Source of the DNA: Streptomyces sp. NRRL S-646
GTDB taxonomy: Bacteria; Actinomycetota; Actinomycetes; Streptomycetales; Streptomycetaceae
Direction of reading: 5' to 3'
Length of the DNA stretch: 64,000 nt
NCBI RefSeq assembly: GCF_000720765.1
Contig: NZ_JODC01000013.1
Coordinates: 124,001 to 188,000 of the forward strand
The notes beneath the pieces are model-generated. The model worked only from the letters and a program-made list of their open reading frames with translations. It had not been told where the DNA came from and made no database searches. Position numbers and translations under genes: made by a program. Shown here in pieces: positions 42,868 through 52,898 of this stretch (positions are counted from its first letter, which is position 1; the number at the start of each line of letters is the position of its first letter).

Positions 42868-43282
42868 TTTCGGTCACCACTTTCCGACGCAACAGGCGGC
42901 CTGTCGTGCCCCTTCCTTTCACGCTAACGGCGAGTGCCCGACCTCGCTCAGGCATGCGGCTTGTGAGCGATGTCGGGCATCGCGCCAGAAGGCGGTGGGG
43001 TACCCCGCACAGAAGGGCAGGTCGGGTGGCCGGTCGGACCGCCCTACCGGACAGCAGGACGTCAGCCTCCCGGTATCAGCGGCGGGCCGGCCGCTGTCCG
43101 CCGTCCACGTAGACGGTGCGTCTCCCCGCCCTTCAGGCAACGGTGTTCCAGTCGTGGCACTCGCGGAGGTCGGCCGGGTGGATCACACCATCTCTTCGTG
43201 TCAGTCACTGCCCCACCCGTCGGGGTGGATGTCCGGTAGTGGTGTCCGCTGATGCTCCGCTGGTGCCGTTAGGGTGCGCGAC

Positions 43283-44257
43283 ATGGCCCGTACTCGGCTG
43301 TACCGCGACGGCTCCCTGGTCGAGGAGGACTTCCCGGTCCGCGACATCTCCCGGCATCTGGCGGATCCGTCTTCGATCGTGTGGTTGGACCTGTACCGCC
43401 CGAACCGCGCCGAGTTCACAGCGGTCGGCGAGGAACTCGGTCTCCATGAGCTGGCTCTCGAGGACGCGCTGCACGAGGGACAACGGGCGAAACTCGACAG
43501 CTACCGCACCCATCACTTCCTCAGTGTCTACGCGGTCGCCGTCGCCGCGGACGGCGCAGGACTGACGATGAGCGAGCTCGCGGTCATCCTCACGCCGCAG
43601 GCGCTGATCACCGTCCGTAAGGACCCCGCGTTCGACCTCGACGAGCTGGTTGCCCGCTGGGACCGTACGCCGGCTCTGGCAGCACACGGGGTCGCCTTTC
43701 TGCTCCACGGCCTGCTCGACTACGTCGTCGACGGGCACTTCGCCGCGGTACGGCAACTCGACGAACGTATCGAGGAACTTGACGATCTGCTCTTCGCCGA
43801 AGGCGGCCGGCAGATCCAGACCGTACAGCGCCAGTCCTACGCCCTGCGGAAATCACTGGTTCGGCTCCGTCGCGTGGTCCTGCCCATGCGGGAGGTCGTC
43901 AACGCCCTCATGCGCCCCGACCTCGACATCGTCGACGGCCCCCTGCTGCCGTACTACCGCGATGTGTACGACCACGTGCTGCGTGCCGGCGAGTGGACGG
44001 AGTCGCTGCGCGACCTGGTGGCCTCGGTGATGGAGACCAACTTGTCGGTGCAGGCGAACCGGATGAACCTGATCATGAAGAAGGTGACGAGCTGGGCCGC
44101 CATCATCGCCGTGCCCACGGCGATCACTGGCTTCTACGGACAGAACCTTCCCTACCCCGGCTTCGGACAACAGTCGGGTTTCATCGTTTCCAGCGCCGTC
44201 ATCGTCGTTGTCTCTCTGACGCTGTACTCCGCTTTCAGGCACTGGGACTGGCTCTGA
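43283..44257 (+). CDS. CorA-family divalent cation transporter with GQN filter motif
   Basis: A 324-residue protein; ATG at 43283 with AGGG upstream. The large cytoplasmic N-terminal domain (SSIVWLDLYRPNRAEF, LHELALEDALHEGQRAKLDS) leads to the stalk helix and two C-terminal TMs. At the end of the first TM the usual GMN is GQN (FYGQNLPYPGF; Gly286-Gln287-Asn288). I recall GQN in other actinobacterial CorA-like proteins. Mg2+/Co2+ transport is likely but not certain with this variant. Confidence 0.88.
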   Translation: MARTRLYRDGSLVEEDFPVRDISRHLADPSSIVWLDLYRPNRAEFTAVGEELGLHELALEDALHEGQRAKLDSYRTHHFLSVYAVAVAADGAGLTMSELAVILTPQALITVRKDPAFDLDELVARWDRTPALAAHGVAFLLHGLLDYVVDGHFAAVRQLDERIEELDDLLFAEGGRQIQTVQRQSYALRKSLVRLRRVVLPMREVVNALMRPDLDIVDGPLLPYYRDVYDHVLRAGEWTESLRDLVASVMETNLSVQANRMNLIMKKVTSWAAIIAVPTAITGFYGQNLPYPGFGQQSGFIVSSAVIVVVSLTLYSAFRHWDWL

Positions 44258-44331
44258 CCGCACACGCTGCTGTGTGCTCGCCGGCAGACGGGTCCTGACC
44301 GGCCGCCGATCGATCCCCGGGCGAGCATGCG

Positions 44332-45183
44332 TCAGGCGTCCAGGCGGCGCCCCGCGAGCCAGGTGACGATCTCGGGGTCGTGGTGGTCGAAGAACAGGGA
44401 GCTGCCGGTGTCGAGGCCGGCGATCCGGGCCATCTGCTCGTCGGTGAGCCGGAAGTCGAAGACGTCGATGTTCTCGGCCATGCGCTCGGCGCGTACGGAC
44501 TTGGGGATGGCGATGACACCGCGCTGGGTGAGCCAGCGCAGGACGACCTGGGCGACCGACTTGCCGTACTCCTTGCCGATGCCGGCGAGCAGCGGGTTGG
44601 TGAACAGGTCGTTCTTGCCTTCGGCGAAGCCGCCCCAGGACTGGATCTGCACGCCGTGTTCGCGCATCAGTGCCTGGTAGTCGGCGCGCTGGAAGAAAGG
44701 GTGGGTCTCGATCTGGTTGACGGCCGGGGTGATCTCGTTGTTGACGATGAGGTCGACCAGCCGGTCGGGGTAGAAGTTGGCGACACCGATCGCCTTGGCC
44801 GTGCCCTCGCGGTTGAGGGCTTCCATGGCGTGCCACTGGCCGTAGACGTCGCCGAAGGGCTGGTGGATCAGATACAGGTCGAGGTGGTCCAGGCCCAGCT
44901 TGTTCAGGGATGTCTCGAACGCGCGGCGGGTGTTGTCCTGGGCGGGGGCGTCCTGCACCCAGAGCTTGGTGGTGACGAACAGGTCCTCGCGGGGGATGCC
45001 GCTGGACTTGATCGCGCGGCCCACGGCTTCCTCGTTGCCGTAGGCGGCGGCGGTGTCCAGCAGCCGGTAGCCGGCGGCGAGGGCGTCGGAGACGGCGCGC
45101 TCGGTGTCCTCGGTGGGGATCTGGTAGATGCCGAAGCCGAGGAGCGGCATCTCGACGCCGTTGTTGAGGGTGACGGTCTGCAT
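44332..45183 (-). CDS. Aldo/keto reductase (2,5-diketo-D-gluconate reductase type)
   Basis: A 283-residue (beta/alpha)8 NADPH enzyme. [12 protein letters not shown] at the N-terminus, catalytic Asp/Tyr in [15 protein letters not shown], Lys in [11 protein letters not shown], His in [11 protein letters not shown], and the C-terminal cofactor loop [20 protein letters not shown]. It lies 38 bases after the alcohol dehydrogenase gene. The three oxidoreductase genes form one run, transcribed away from the MmyB-type regulator. Confidence 0.93.
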   Translation of the reverse strand: MQTVTLNNGVEMPLLGFGIYQIPTEDTERAVSDALAAGYRLLDTAAAYGNEEAVGRAIKSSGIPREDLFVTTKLWVQDAPAQDNTRRAFETSLNKLGLDHLDLYLIHQPFGDVYGQWHAMEALNREGTAKAIGVANFYPDRLVDLIVNNEITPAVNQIETHPFFQRADYQALMREHGVQIQSWGGFAEGKNDLFTNPLLAGIGKEYGKSVAQVVLRWLTQRGVIAIPKSVRAERMAENIDVFDFRLTDEQMARIAGLDTGSSLFFDHHDPEIVTWLAGRRLDA

Positions 45184-45221
45184 GAGTGGGTGTCCTTCGT
45201 TGTGCGGGTGGGAGCAGGTGG

Positions 45222-46250
45222 TCAGGGGCGGATGAGGGCCTTGAGGACCTGGCGGTCGGCCATGGCCCGGTAGGCGTCCGGTGCCCGGTCGAGGGTGAAT
45301 TCCTGGTCGAAGACGCGGCCGGGGGTGATGGTGCCGTCCAGGACGTCGGGCAGCAGCTGCTCGATGTAGGCGCGGGCGGGGCCGGCGCCGCCGGTCAGGG
45401 TGATGTTGCGCATGAACTCGGCCTGGCCGATCGGTCCCTGCTCGTACTGCGGGACGCCCAGTCGGCTGATGGTGCCGCCGTCCAGGACCGCGCCGAGCGC
45501 GGTGTCCAGGGCCGGGCGGGTGCCGACGGCCTCGATGACCTTGTCCACGCCCCCGGTCAGTTCGCGGATGCGGGCGACGCCCTCTTCACCGCGCTCGGCG
45601 ACGACTTCGGTGGCGCCGAACCTGCGGCCCAGGTCGGTGCGGGCCGAGTGGCGTCCTGCGAGCACGATCCGCTCGGCCCCGAGTCGATGCGCGGCGATGA
45701 CCGCGCACAGGCCGACCGCGCCGTCCCCGACCACGAGCACCGTGTCACCGCGGCCGACGCAGGCGGTGACGGCGCCGTGGTGGCCGGTGGTCATCACGTC
45801 GGAGAGTGCCAGCAGGGAGGGCAGCAGCGCGGAGTCGGCGGCCACCGGCAGCTTCACCAGGGTGCCGTCCGCGTACGGGACGCGGACGGCTTCGCCCTGT
45901 CCACCGTCGACGCCGTCGAAGCCGTACCGGCCGCCGTTGCGGCACGAGATGTGGAGGCCCTTGGCGCAGTAGTCGCAGGTGTTGTCGCTGTAGGTGAAGG
46001 GGGCGACGACCAGGTCGCCGGAGTTCAGGGCGGTCACGTCCGCGCCGGTCTCCTCCACGACGCCGAGGAACTCGTGGCCCATGGGGCGGCCGGTATCGGT
46101 GGCGGGCATGGCTGCATAGGGCCACAGGTCGCTGCCGCACACGCAGGAGGTGACCACGCGGACGACCGCGTCGGTCGGCTGGACGATCTTCGGGTCGGGC
46201 CGGTCCTCGACGCGGACGTCGCGGGCACCGTACATGACTGCTGCACGCAT
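45222..46250 (-). CDS. Zinc-dependent alcohol dehydrogenase
   Basis: A 342-residue MDR enzyme. ATG at 46250; an open frame continues upstream but is Pro/Ser-rich noise. Catalytic zinc ligands: Cys in SCVCGSD, His-Glu in PMGHEFLG. The structural zinc lobe is in [14 protein letters not shown]. The nucleotide motif is [20 protein letters not shown]. No Shine-Dalgarno is evident, so initiation may depend on the upstream gene. The middle gene of the three-oxidoreductase run. Confidence 0.92.
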   Translation of the reverse strand: MRAAVMYGARDVRVEDRPDPKIVQPTDAVVRVVTSCVCGSDLWPYAAMPATDTGRPMGHEFLGVVEETGADVTALNSGDLVVAPFTYSDNTCDYCAKGLHISCRNGGRYGFDGVDGGQGEAVRVPYADGTLVKLPVAADSALLPSLLALSDVMTTGHHGAVTACVGRGDTVLVVGDGAVGLCAVIAAHRLGAERIVLAGRHSARTDLGRRFGATEVVAERGEEGVARIRELTGGVDKVIEAVGTRPALDTALGAVLDGGTISRLGVPQYEQGPIGQAEFMRNITLTGGAGPARAYIEQLLPDVLDGTITPGRVFDQEFTLDRAPDAYRAMADRQVLKALIRP

Positions 46251-46252
46251 GA

Positions 46253-47280
<1,028 letters not shown>

Positions 47281-47497
47281 CTCGCCCTCTTTCGATCCAT
47301 GGCGTACCCGGCACCCCCACTCCCGCCCGGCCCGGTGGGTCGCGCCCGTGGTGACTGGGTAGGGGCCGGGGTACCGGCGTGTTGCTCATTCACCTTCGCC
47401 CGGATTGCGGAGATGTGGCAGGGCGGGCTCTTCGGGGGTAATGACAGGGCCCCCCTCACGCCTGCACTGCGGGCACCAACCGGACAAGACTGGAGCC

Positions 47498-48406
47498 ATG
47501 GCATCCCAGAGCGCGCACTGCGAGGGCGCCGAGCTGGGGCGCTACCTGCGTGGCCGTCGGACCCAGACCAGCCCTGAGCACGTCGGCCTGACCGTCGGCG
47601 CCGGCGTACGCCGCACTCCCGGCCTGCGCCGCGAGGAGCTGGCCACCCTTGCCGGCATCAGCATCGACTACTACGTCCGTCTGGAGCGCGGCAAGGAGAC
47701 CCGTCCCAGTCCGGCCGTGCTCGACTCCCTCGCCCGCGCGCTGAACATGGACGACCAGGAGCACCAGCACCTGCGCGAGCTCGCGGCCCGCGCCGCCCGC
47801 TACGTGTCCGAACCCCCGCCCGCGCCCAGTCGCACCGTGCGCCCGCATCTGAAGCTGCTGCTCGAGTCGCTGCGTCCGAACCCGGCCTACGTCATCAGCC
47901 GCAGCATGGACATGCTCGCCTGGAATCCCGGTGGCCTCGCCCTGTACGCGGGCCTGGACGACTGGCCCGTCAAGCACCGCAATCTCGCCCGCTACCTCTT
48001 CCTGCACCCCGCAGCCCGCGATCTCTTCCCCGACTGGGACCGGCAGATCACCGCCTGCGTCGCCCGCCTGCGCGCCGTTGCCGGCACTGCCCCGGACGCC
48101 CCCGACCTCACCAACCTCGTCGGCGAACTCCTCCTCAAGAGCCCCGACTTCGCCGGCCTGTGGGAACGATACGAGGTCACCGGACGCAAGCCCGCACAGA
48201 AGATCTTCCAGCACCCGCAGGTCGGCACACTCACCCTCACATCCCAGTCCCTGCACGTGGAAGGCACCCCCGGCCAGCGCATCGGCGTCTACACCGCCGA
48301 ACCCGGCACCCCCGACCACGACGCTCTGCTCCTACTCGACATGACCGCACCACGGCCCGCCGAACGTCCGGCATCCGCCCCCCGGGCCACCGATCAGCAG
48401 TCGTAA
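47498..48406 (+). CDS. XRE-family regulator with MmyB-like ligand-binding domain
   Basis: A 302-residue regulator. ATG at 47498. HTH: LGRYLRGRRTQTSPEHVGLT, then RRTPGLRREELATLAGISID and YYVRLERGKETRPSPAVLDS, the standard MmyB N-terminus. The ligand domain has LESLRPNPAYVISRSMDMLA, NLARYLFLHPAARDLFPDW and the C-terminal LHVEGTPGQRIGVYTAEPGT. It faces the aldo/keto reductase genes across a 217-base intergenic region and probably controls them. Confidence 0.93.
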   Translation: MASQSAHCEGAELGRYLRGRRTQTSPEHVGLTVGAGVRRTPGLRREELATLAGISIDYYVRLERGKETRPSPAVLDSLARALNMDDQEHQHLRELAARAARYVSEPPPAPSRTVRPHLKLLLESLRPNPAYVISRSMDMLAWNPGGLALYAGLDDWPVKHRNLARYLFLHPAARDLFPDWDRQITACVARLRAVAGTAPDAPDLTNLVGELLLKSPDFAGLWERYEVTGRKPAQKIFQHPQVGTLTLTSQSLHVEGTPGQRIGVYTAEPGTPDHDALLLLDMTAPRPAERPASAPRATDQQS

Positions 48407-48565
48407 GCAGCAGGCACCCCCGGCAGCCCCGGCCTTGTCACCCCCCATCCGGTGAAGGCCGTCGACAAGGCTCGTCGCGCGGGTTGAGCGAGCGGTCCTC
48501 GGGGGCGTTCCCCCGCTGAGGCCGTGGGCCGAATCTCATAGCGCGCTCTCAGATGCCAAAGAAGT

Positions 48566-48595
48566 GGCCCGCCCTCCGCGTACGGAAGGCGGGCC
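48566..48595 (+). terminator. Hairpin terminator after the MmyB-type regulator
   Basis: GGCCCGCC-C-TCCG pairs with CGGA-A-GGCGGGCC around a CGTA loop. It lies 160 bases after the stop. The remainder of 48407-49068 holds no gene that I can support. Confidence 0.7.
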
Positions 48596-49068
48596 TCGCG
48601 GGATCGTCCTGACCTCGTCGGGCAAGGTTTGCGTGAGGTCGCCCACCCCCACGACCCCGGCAGATGTACCAGGTGCGGGTGCACACGCGCACCTCCCCTG
48701 TGGCACGGGGATCCCAGGCCATGCAGCTATGGGACTTGATTACCGGGTGAACTCTCTGCAAACAGCGTGTTGTTCTGGGCTGTTATCGCCTTCGTCACCC
48801 CACCTGACCTGAAGTCTGATCAACCGTAGGCGAGCTTCGCCGTGCGCAATGCCGTCTTTCCGCGCCAATCCGGCACCCAGGTAAGCCAAGACGTCAAGCA
48901 CGAGCAATAGAGCCATGACGCTCACCGTATGGAGAGCGACCGTCTTGTAGGGAGCGCTTGCGATCCACTCGATGCCGGTGCCCCCTGGATGATCTAGCTC
49001 GTCAGGGCGCGACAGGGCAGCAAGTCATTCACCTGTCTTCAGTGTGTATCCCGGGCAGAATCAACATC

Positions 49069-49145
49069 GTTTGGCCCCCCCCGTTCGGCCCTCTGACCAG
49101 CGTCGGGGTGGCGGGATTTGAACCCACGACCTCTTCGTCCCGAAT
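49069..49145 (-). repeat. tRNA-Pro(CGG) 3'-half, attachment-site repeat (copy 2)
   Basis: Direct repeat of 35729-35802: minus strand ATTCGGGACGAAGAGGTCGT then GGGTTCAAATCCCGCCACCC and CGACGCTGGTCAGAGGG. Similarity ends exactly at the anticodon loop on one side and just past the tRNA 3' end plus about 30 bases on the other. No 5' half is present. Distance between the copies is 13,340 bases. It marks the boundary between the stress island and the A+T-richer cargo to the right. Confidence 0.87.
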
Positions 49146-49294
49146 AATGTGCGGAAAGATCGCTGACCAGGAGCGCGTGGCTCCTGTGCAGGTCAGGGCG
49201 TTGGTACGAGTTGGTTCCGGTGGGTGGCGATCCGTACGGCTTCCTTGATCCACTCCCCGCGCACTCCCCAGGACTGACCCGTCAGGACGACCCT

Positions 49295-49319
49295 TGGTAG
49301 TTGTCCAGGACAGCTACCA
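49295..49319. repeat. 25-base near-perfect palindrome
   Basis: TGGTAG-T-TGTCC-A-GGACA-G-CTACCA: inverted arms of 11 paired bases with one mismatched pair and a single central base. It lies 150 bases inside the right-hand element, downstream of the cysteine-rich gene. Could be a binding site or recombination site. Confidence 0.5.
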
Positions 49320-49382
49320 GTGGGGGAAGAAGAGCGCTGGAACATCGACCGGAGCATCTCCCCGCTGTCCCGCTACCGTTGC

Positions 49383-49937
49383 TCATTCCCCGGGAGTGTA
49401 GGTCCCAGGTCCGTAGCCAGACCCCGCAAGGATCTGACAGATCCTCAGGTTGGTTAGGCACGTATTTGCACAATCACTATAAGGGCCGGCAAACTCGCAG
49501 TCCTGCATGCACTGGTGAAACCAGGCCATACAGTCGTCAAAAGTATAGGGTTCTACGTCGTGTTGCGCAGGAGCGGATGGCCGCCTTGCGCGAGCAGAAC
49601 TTCCTCGCCAGACTGACTGTGCAACGGGTTCTCTTTGCGAGGCTCTTCCCGCACGTTCGCTCAACTGGCGGAAGATTCCCGCGACTGTATCGTTTACGAA
49701 CTCAACTTCCGCCACAAGCAGTTTTTCGCCGCAACAGTTGTATACGTCACCAGTTGGGGTTACGAACTCAACGTCTGCCTTTTCGACAACAATTGAGTGT
49801 GCGCATGCGCATCCGCCTCCCGCAACTACCGGAGTGATTATCACGCGGTCGGCCGCGGCGGGCTTGATGATGGCGTGGAGGGGGAGTGCGCTTTGTCGGC
49901 TGAGCAGGTCATCGACGTTGATCTTTTTCTTGGCCAT
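49383..49937 (-). CDS. Cysteine-rich protein with symmetric Cys-hairpin C-terminus
   Basis: A 184-residue protein; ATG at 49937 with a perfect AAGGAG. The N-terminal half (MAKKKINVDDLLSRQSALPL, then DRVIITPVVAGGGCACAHSI and VYNCCGEKLLVAEVEF) has a C-x-C and a C-C pair that could bind a metal. A poorly ordered linker follows. The last 50 residues have six Cys with spacing C-x6-C-x3-C-x8-C-x3-C-x6-C, symmetric about its centre, as in disulfide-linked helical hairpins. It ends GSGYGPGTYTPGE. No signal peptide is visible. A frameshift in the linker cannot be excluded, since another frame there also reads plausibly. I do not recognise the family. Confidence 0.65.
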   Translation of the reverse strand: MAKKKINVDDLLSRQSALPLHAIIKPAAADRVIITPVVAGGGCACAHSIVVEKADVEFVTPTGDVYNCCGEKLLVAEVEFVNDTVAGIFRQLSERAGRASQREPVAQSVWRGSSARARRPSAPAQHDVEPYTFDDCMAWFHQCMQDCEFAGPYSDCANTCLTNLRICQILAGSGYGPGTYTPGE

Positions 49938-50028
49938 TATTTCTCCTTGTTGCCTGATGTGGATATTGCGCCCGGTTAGCTGCCCGCCCGGGTTCGATGC
50001 TGGTCGCCCTTGCTCGTACTTGTTGGTG

Positions 50029-50226
50029 TCAGCTACTGGTGTCAGCCAGCGCAGGCCTCTTGACAGCGCTAGCCAGGTGGCCAAGCACTGTTGCCGGTCG
50101 ACCGGACGCCTTGTTTACGAAGTAGGTCGATGGTGATATGAACTCTCGCGGAGGCGCGGCTGTTGCGTTAGCTGCCGAAAGGAAGAGCGGCACTGCAGCG
50201 AGAAAGGCTGCGTAATGACTTCGCAT
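50029..50226 (-). CDS. Possible small secreted peptide
   Basis: A 65-residue ORF opening with a convincing signal-peptide-like stretch (MRSHYAAFLAAVPLFLSAAN, ATAA) and a short polar remainder. No Shine-Dalgarno is visible and the tail is featureless, so it may be a chance ORF or a remnant. It reads in the same direction as the Cys-rich gene, 91 bases upstream of it. Confidence 0.3.
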   Translation of the reverse strand: MRSHYAAFLAAVPLFLSAANATAAPPREFISPSTYFVNKASGRPATVLGHLASAVKRPALADTSS

Positions 50227-50422
50227 GGGAGCGCCTGACCGAATGCGTACTGCTAAAAAACTTGAGGCGCCTCACTGGGGCATGGAAATCTGACCTACGT
50301 CCCTGAGATGCCGTCCTGCCCGCTACGGGTGGACTCTTGCATACGGGAGAGTCCATTCAGAGTCCCACAAACGCGATATGGATGCATCTCGAGACGACAT
50401 TACGGCGGCATTAAGAACGCCC

Positions 50423-50548
50423 TCAGACGGTCCCGCAGCGGTGGATGACTGCGCTGGTGTAGGCGTGGGCGGTGGACTCGCTGATCCCGAACCCGCCGAC
50501 GATCTCCCCTAGAGTGGTGTGTTCGCGCAGGTACACCAGTGCCACCAC
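50423..50548 (-). pseudogene. IS5-type transposase fragment
   Basis: Forty-one codons read VVALVYLREHTTLGEIVGGF then GISESTAHAYTSAVIHRCGT, matching the HTH segment near the N-terminus of Streptomyces IS5-family transposases. The flanks are unrelated and no inverted terminal repeats are visible. A decayed remnant. Confidence 0.6.
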
Positions 50549-50787
50549 CGCGCGCTCAGACGGTCACGCTGCTCGGGGGCCTGGACACAAGATGCGACAA
50601 GGGCGCAACACTGTTTAACTGGAACTAGCCCTCTTCTGCGAGATCAGAATTCAGTTCCGCTGCGAGAAAAGCTAGCGCAGAGGACGGTTCGCTGCTCTTT
50701 GCGACCTCGCCACCGAGGCTCTCGCCTGCTGTCAATCTCAGTGAAATGCTTGGCGATATCTTCATCTTCAGAGAGGTGTTGGCGAAC

Positions 50788-51024
50788 ATGGGAACCCAGA
50801 CCCTGACTGTAATTACTAATCGCAACGGGACGGTAATCGGTGCAACGGTGACCGGCCAGACTGAAGACGGTTTCACCGTGAGTATCACCCCGCTGGAAGG
50901 GCAAAGGATTCACGAAGTTGAGGTTCCGGAGTCCCTTGACGCGTCTTCACATGATGAGATGCTCAGGGGAGTGCTCGGATGGCGAATAAGCGGGGATGGC
51001 AGCCTTACCCCAGGAGAGGGATGA
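50788..51024 (+). CDS. Hypothetical small beta-rich protein (gene 1 of a pair)
   Basis: A 78-residue protein from the ATG at 50788 (AGAGGTG upstream); an in-frame ATG at 50746 would add 14 residues. Strand-rich text: GTQTLTVITNRNGTVIGATV, then GFTVSITPLEGQRIHEVEVP, ending LGWRISGDGSLTPGEG. Codon use is less G/C-biased than in the core genome. It is followed four bases later by the second gene and then a strong terminator. Family not recognised. Confidence 0.6.
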   Translation: MGTQTLTVITNRNGTVIGATVTGQTEDGFTVSITPLEGQRIHEVEVPESLDASSHDEMLRGVLGWRISGDGSLTPGEG

Positions 51025-51028
51025 AGTT

Positions 51029-51292
51029 ATGGCGTTCAATGGAGTTGGGAGATACTCCCTAAGTGCACCGAACGATACGGGCATCAACATAGACTTTGCG
51101 GGTACCGATCACGGATCGCAGTGGATCATGGCGGACCCTGTGGGGATCGGTGCATTCAAGGTGGACCACCAAACGAAGGAAAGGTACCTTGAAGGGGGGC
51201 AGCTCAAGGTTATCTACCGCGTAAATGTCCAATGCGTTCGGGATGACGGGATAGGTGGCATATTCACCCTTCAGGGTGGCGGCAACGTGTGA
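51029..51292 (+). CDS. Hypothetical beta-rich protein (gene 2 of a pair)
   Basis: An 87-residue protein, with AGGAGAGGG upstream that also spans the preceding stop. Reads MAFNGVGRYSLSAPNDTGIN, then DPVGIGAFKVDHQTKERYLE and LKVIYRVNVQCVRDDGIGGI, ending LQGGGNV. One Cys. No signal peptide or TM. Codon use is non-native. The tight pairing with the preceding gene argues for a two-component function, as yet unassignable. Confidence 0.62.
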   Translation: MAFNGVGRYSLSAPNDTGINIDFAGTDHGSQWIMADPVGIGAFKVDHQTKERYLEGGQLKVIYRVNVQCVRDDGIGGIFTLQGGGNV

Positions 51293-51317
51293 CCCTGAGC
51301 GTTCAACGCGGTCCTTC

Positions 51318-51351
51318 GAAACGGTCTGCCGAGGAGTCGGCAGACCGTTTC
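51318..51351 (+). terminator. Intrinsic terminator of the two-gene operon
   Basis: A perfect 15-bp stem (GAAACGGTCTGCCGA / TCGGCAGACCGTTTC) with loop GGAG, 25 bases after the stop. Its moderate G/C content differs from the all-G/C hairpins of the core genome. 51352-51733 shows nothing further that I can support. Confidence 0.85.
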
Positions 51352-51733
51352 GTGTATCCGCCCCGCGATCTTTGCAAGGTTGACCACAGCTTGATCGTGA
51401 CAGGTGGCCGCCCAGGCTGCCAAGGGCGAAGGCCACCCACCACCGCGGCCCGGGACGCAGGGCGACATCCCAGCCGGCATACGTGGCCGGAGCAGGCGTG
51501 CGGGCCTGTGGATAACCGGCCCGCGCCAGGATGCCGCAGCGCCCCGGGGCTCATAGGCTGATTGTAGGGTCTCGCCGCGTCCGACATGTCAATCTTTTGC
51601 GACCTGGGCTTTCTTGGTCGTCTCACGGCCGTGTCACCATGATCAGTCTCAAGTCCGTGGCATTTCCTCGTCCGACACCGGGCAGGTCAGCGATCGTCCA
51701 GCCCACCACCGCTGTTGGCCCCTTCCAGGGCGC

Positions 51734-52651
51734 TCAGGGGCGCACGCGAATGACGGTCTTGCCCTTGCGCCGCTCGGTCGGGTTGAGCGCAGGGACGGCG
51801 TCGTCGAGGGCCGCGACGGTTCCGATGTGCGTGCGAAGGCGCCCGTCCCGCACCCGGTCAACGATCTCCACCAGCTGACTCGGAACGGACTCGACGACGA
51901 AGTCGACCGCCAAGCCGTCGACAGGGCGAGCCTCAACAGGCCCGACCACCGACACCAGCGTCCCGCCAGGCCGGATGATTCTCGCCGAGCGCCTTTGGAT
52001 GTCAGCGCCGATGACATCGAAGACCACGTCGACCCCGCCGATGTCGTCGAGATCCTCGGTGGCGAGGTCGAGGAACTCGTTCGCGCCGAAGTCGAGCGCC
52101 GCCTGGCGGTCCGACGCCCGCCCGGTACCGATGACGTAGGCGCCGAACTCCCGGGCGAGCTGCGTAACCACGGACCCGACTGCGCCGGCGGCGCCGTGTG
52201 CGAGGACGCTCTGCCCCGCCTGAAGACGACCGTGCTGGAACAGACCTTGCCACGCGGTCAGGCCGGAGATCGGCAGGCTCGCACCCACCGTGAAGTCGAC
52301 GTTCCCCGGCAGCGGCGCCAGGTTGCGTGCCTCCACGGCCGCGTACTCGGCCAGGGTTCCATCGCGGTGCCAGTCCGTGATCCCGAACACCCGCTGTCCC
52401 AGCGAGAGCCCCGTCGTGCCGTAGCCGAGGGAGGTGACCACTCCGGCGAACTCGTGGCCGATGATCGCCTGGGCTCGATCGCGACCGGCGCGATCGACCC
52501 ACGTCGAGGGCCACTCCCACTCCGCGGGGACGAAGCCCGACGCATGGACTTCAACGACGACGTCGTTGATCGCCGGCGTCGGCTCAGGCCGCTCCGCGAG
52601 TGTGATCCCGGCTGCTTCCGCGGCCGGATCCGTCGCGACGATTGCCTTCAC
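51734..52651 (-). CDS. NADPH:quinone-reductase-like MDR oxidoreductase
   Basis: A 305-residue MDR protein lacking the zinc ligands. The GTG at 52651 has GGAGG upstream; longer frames are non-coding. EVHASGFVPAEWEWPSTWVD, AIIGHEFAGVVTSLGYG, then the nucleotide site GQSVLAHGAAGAVGSVVTQL and GANEFLDLATEDL, ending in GKTVIRVRP. Probably reduces quinones or enals. The promoter region carries a cluster of TACGACA sites, but no regulator gene is adjacent. Confidence 0.9.
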   Translation of the reverse strand: MKAIVATDPAAEAAGITLAERPEPTPAINDVVVEVHASGFVPAEWEWPSTWVDRAGRDRAQAIIGHEFAGVVTSLGYGTTGLSLGQRVFGITDWHRDGTLAEYAAVEARNLAPLPGNVDFTVGASLPISGLTAWQGLFQHGRLQAGQSVLAHGAAGAVGSVVTQLAREFGAYVIGTGRASDRQAALDFGANEFLDLATEDLDDIGGVDVVFDVIGADIQRRSARIIRPGGTLVSVVGPVEARPVDGLAVDFVVESVPSQLVEIVDRVRDGRLRTHIGTVAALDDAVPALNPTERRKGKTVIRVRP

Positions 52652-52853
52652 TGGTACCTCCGTATATCTCGTGCTCGCCGGCTCTGTGTGCCGCCCAAGC
52701 CATGGAGTGGGCTGATTAGCCCACAGAGGAACGGCAACAAGATCCGTCACCACAGACGGATGGACCACTGAAACGCGTCGAGTCCAACCGGAGCTCGACG
52801 AGCACCACACACCCAGGGCAGCAACACCCACCCACGCGCTAGTCTCACGGCTC

Positions 52854-52898
52854 TGTCGTATACGACATCGGTACGACACGGCTCGTGCGATTACGACA
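52854..52898. promoter_or_regulatory. Operator cluster: TGTCGTATACGACA plus two TACGACA repeats
   Basis: A perfect 14-base palindrome (52854-52867) is followed by direct TACGACA copies at 52872-52878 and 52892-52898. The cluster lies about 200 bases upstream of the oxidoreductase start, on its promoter side. The pattern fits a dimeric HxlR-, TetR- or GntR-type repressor. The rest of 52652-53079 has no gene. Confidence 0.6.

Noticed and set aside
42042..43270. Long plus-strand frames across the Asp23 region
   Set aside because: Antisense to Asp23 and its partner; Ser/Thr/Pro/Arg-rich translations without motifs.
48740..48925. 61-codon minus-strand ORF with a hydrophobic start
   Set aside because: No ribosome binding site, only one short hydrophobic segment, and a featureless tail. 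Not enough to call a gene.
49301..49837. 178-codon plus-strand ORF opposite the cysteine-rich gene
   Set aside because: The minus-strand gene has a perfect RBS and patterned cysteines; the plus-strand frame has no RBS and an Arg/Gln/Leu-rich text without motifs.
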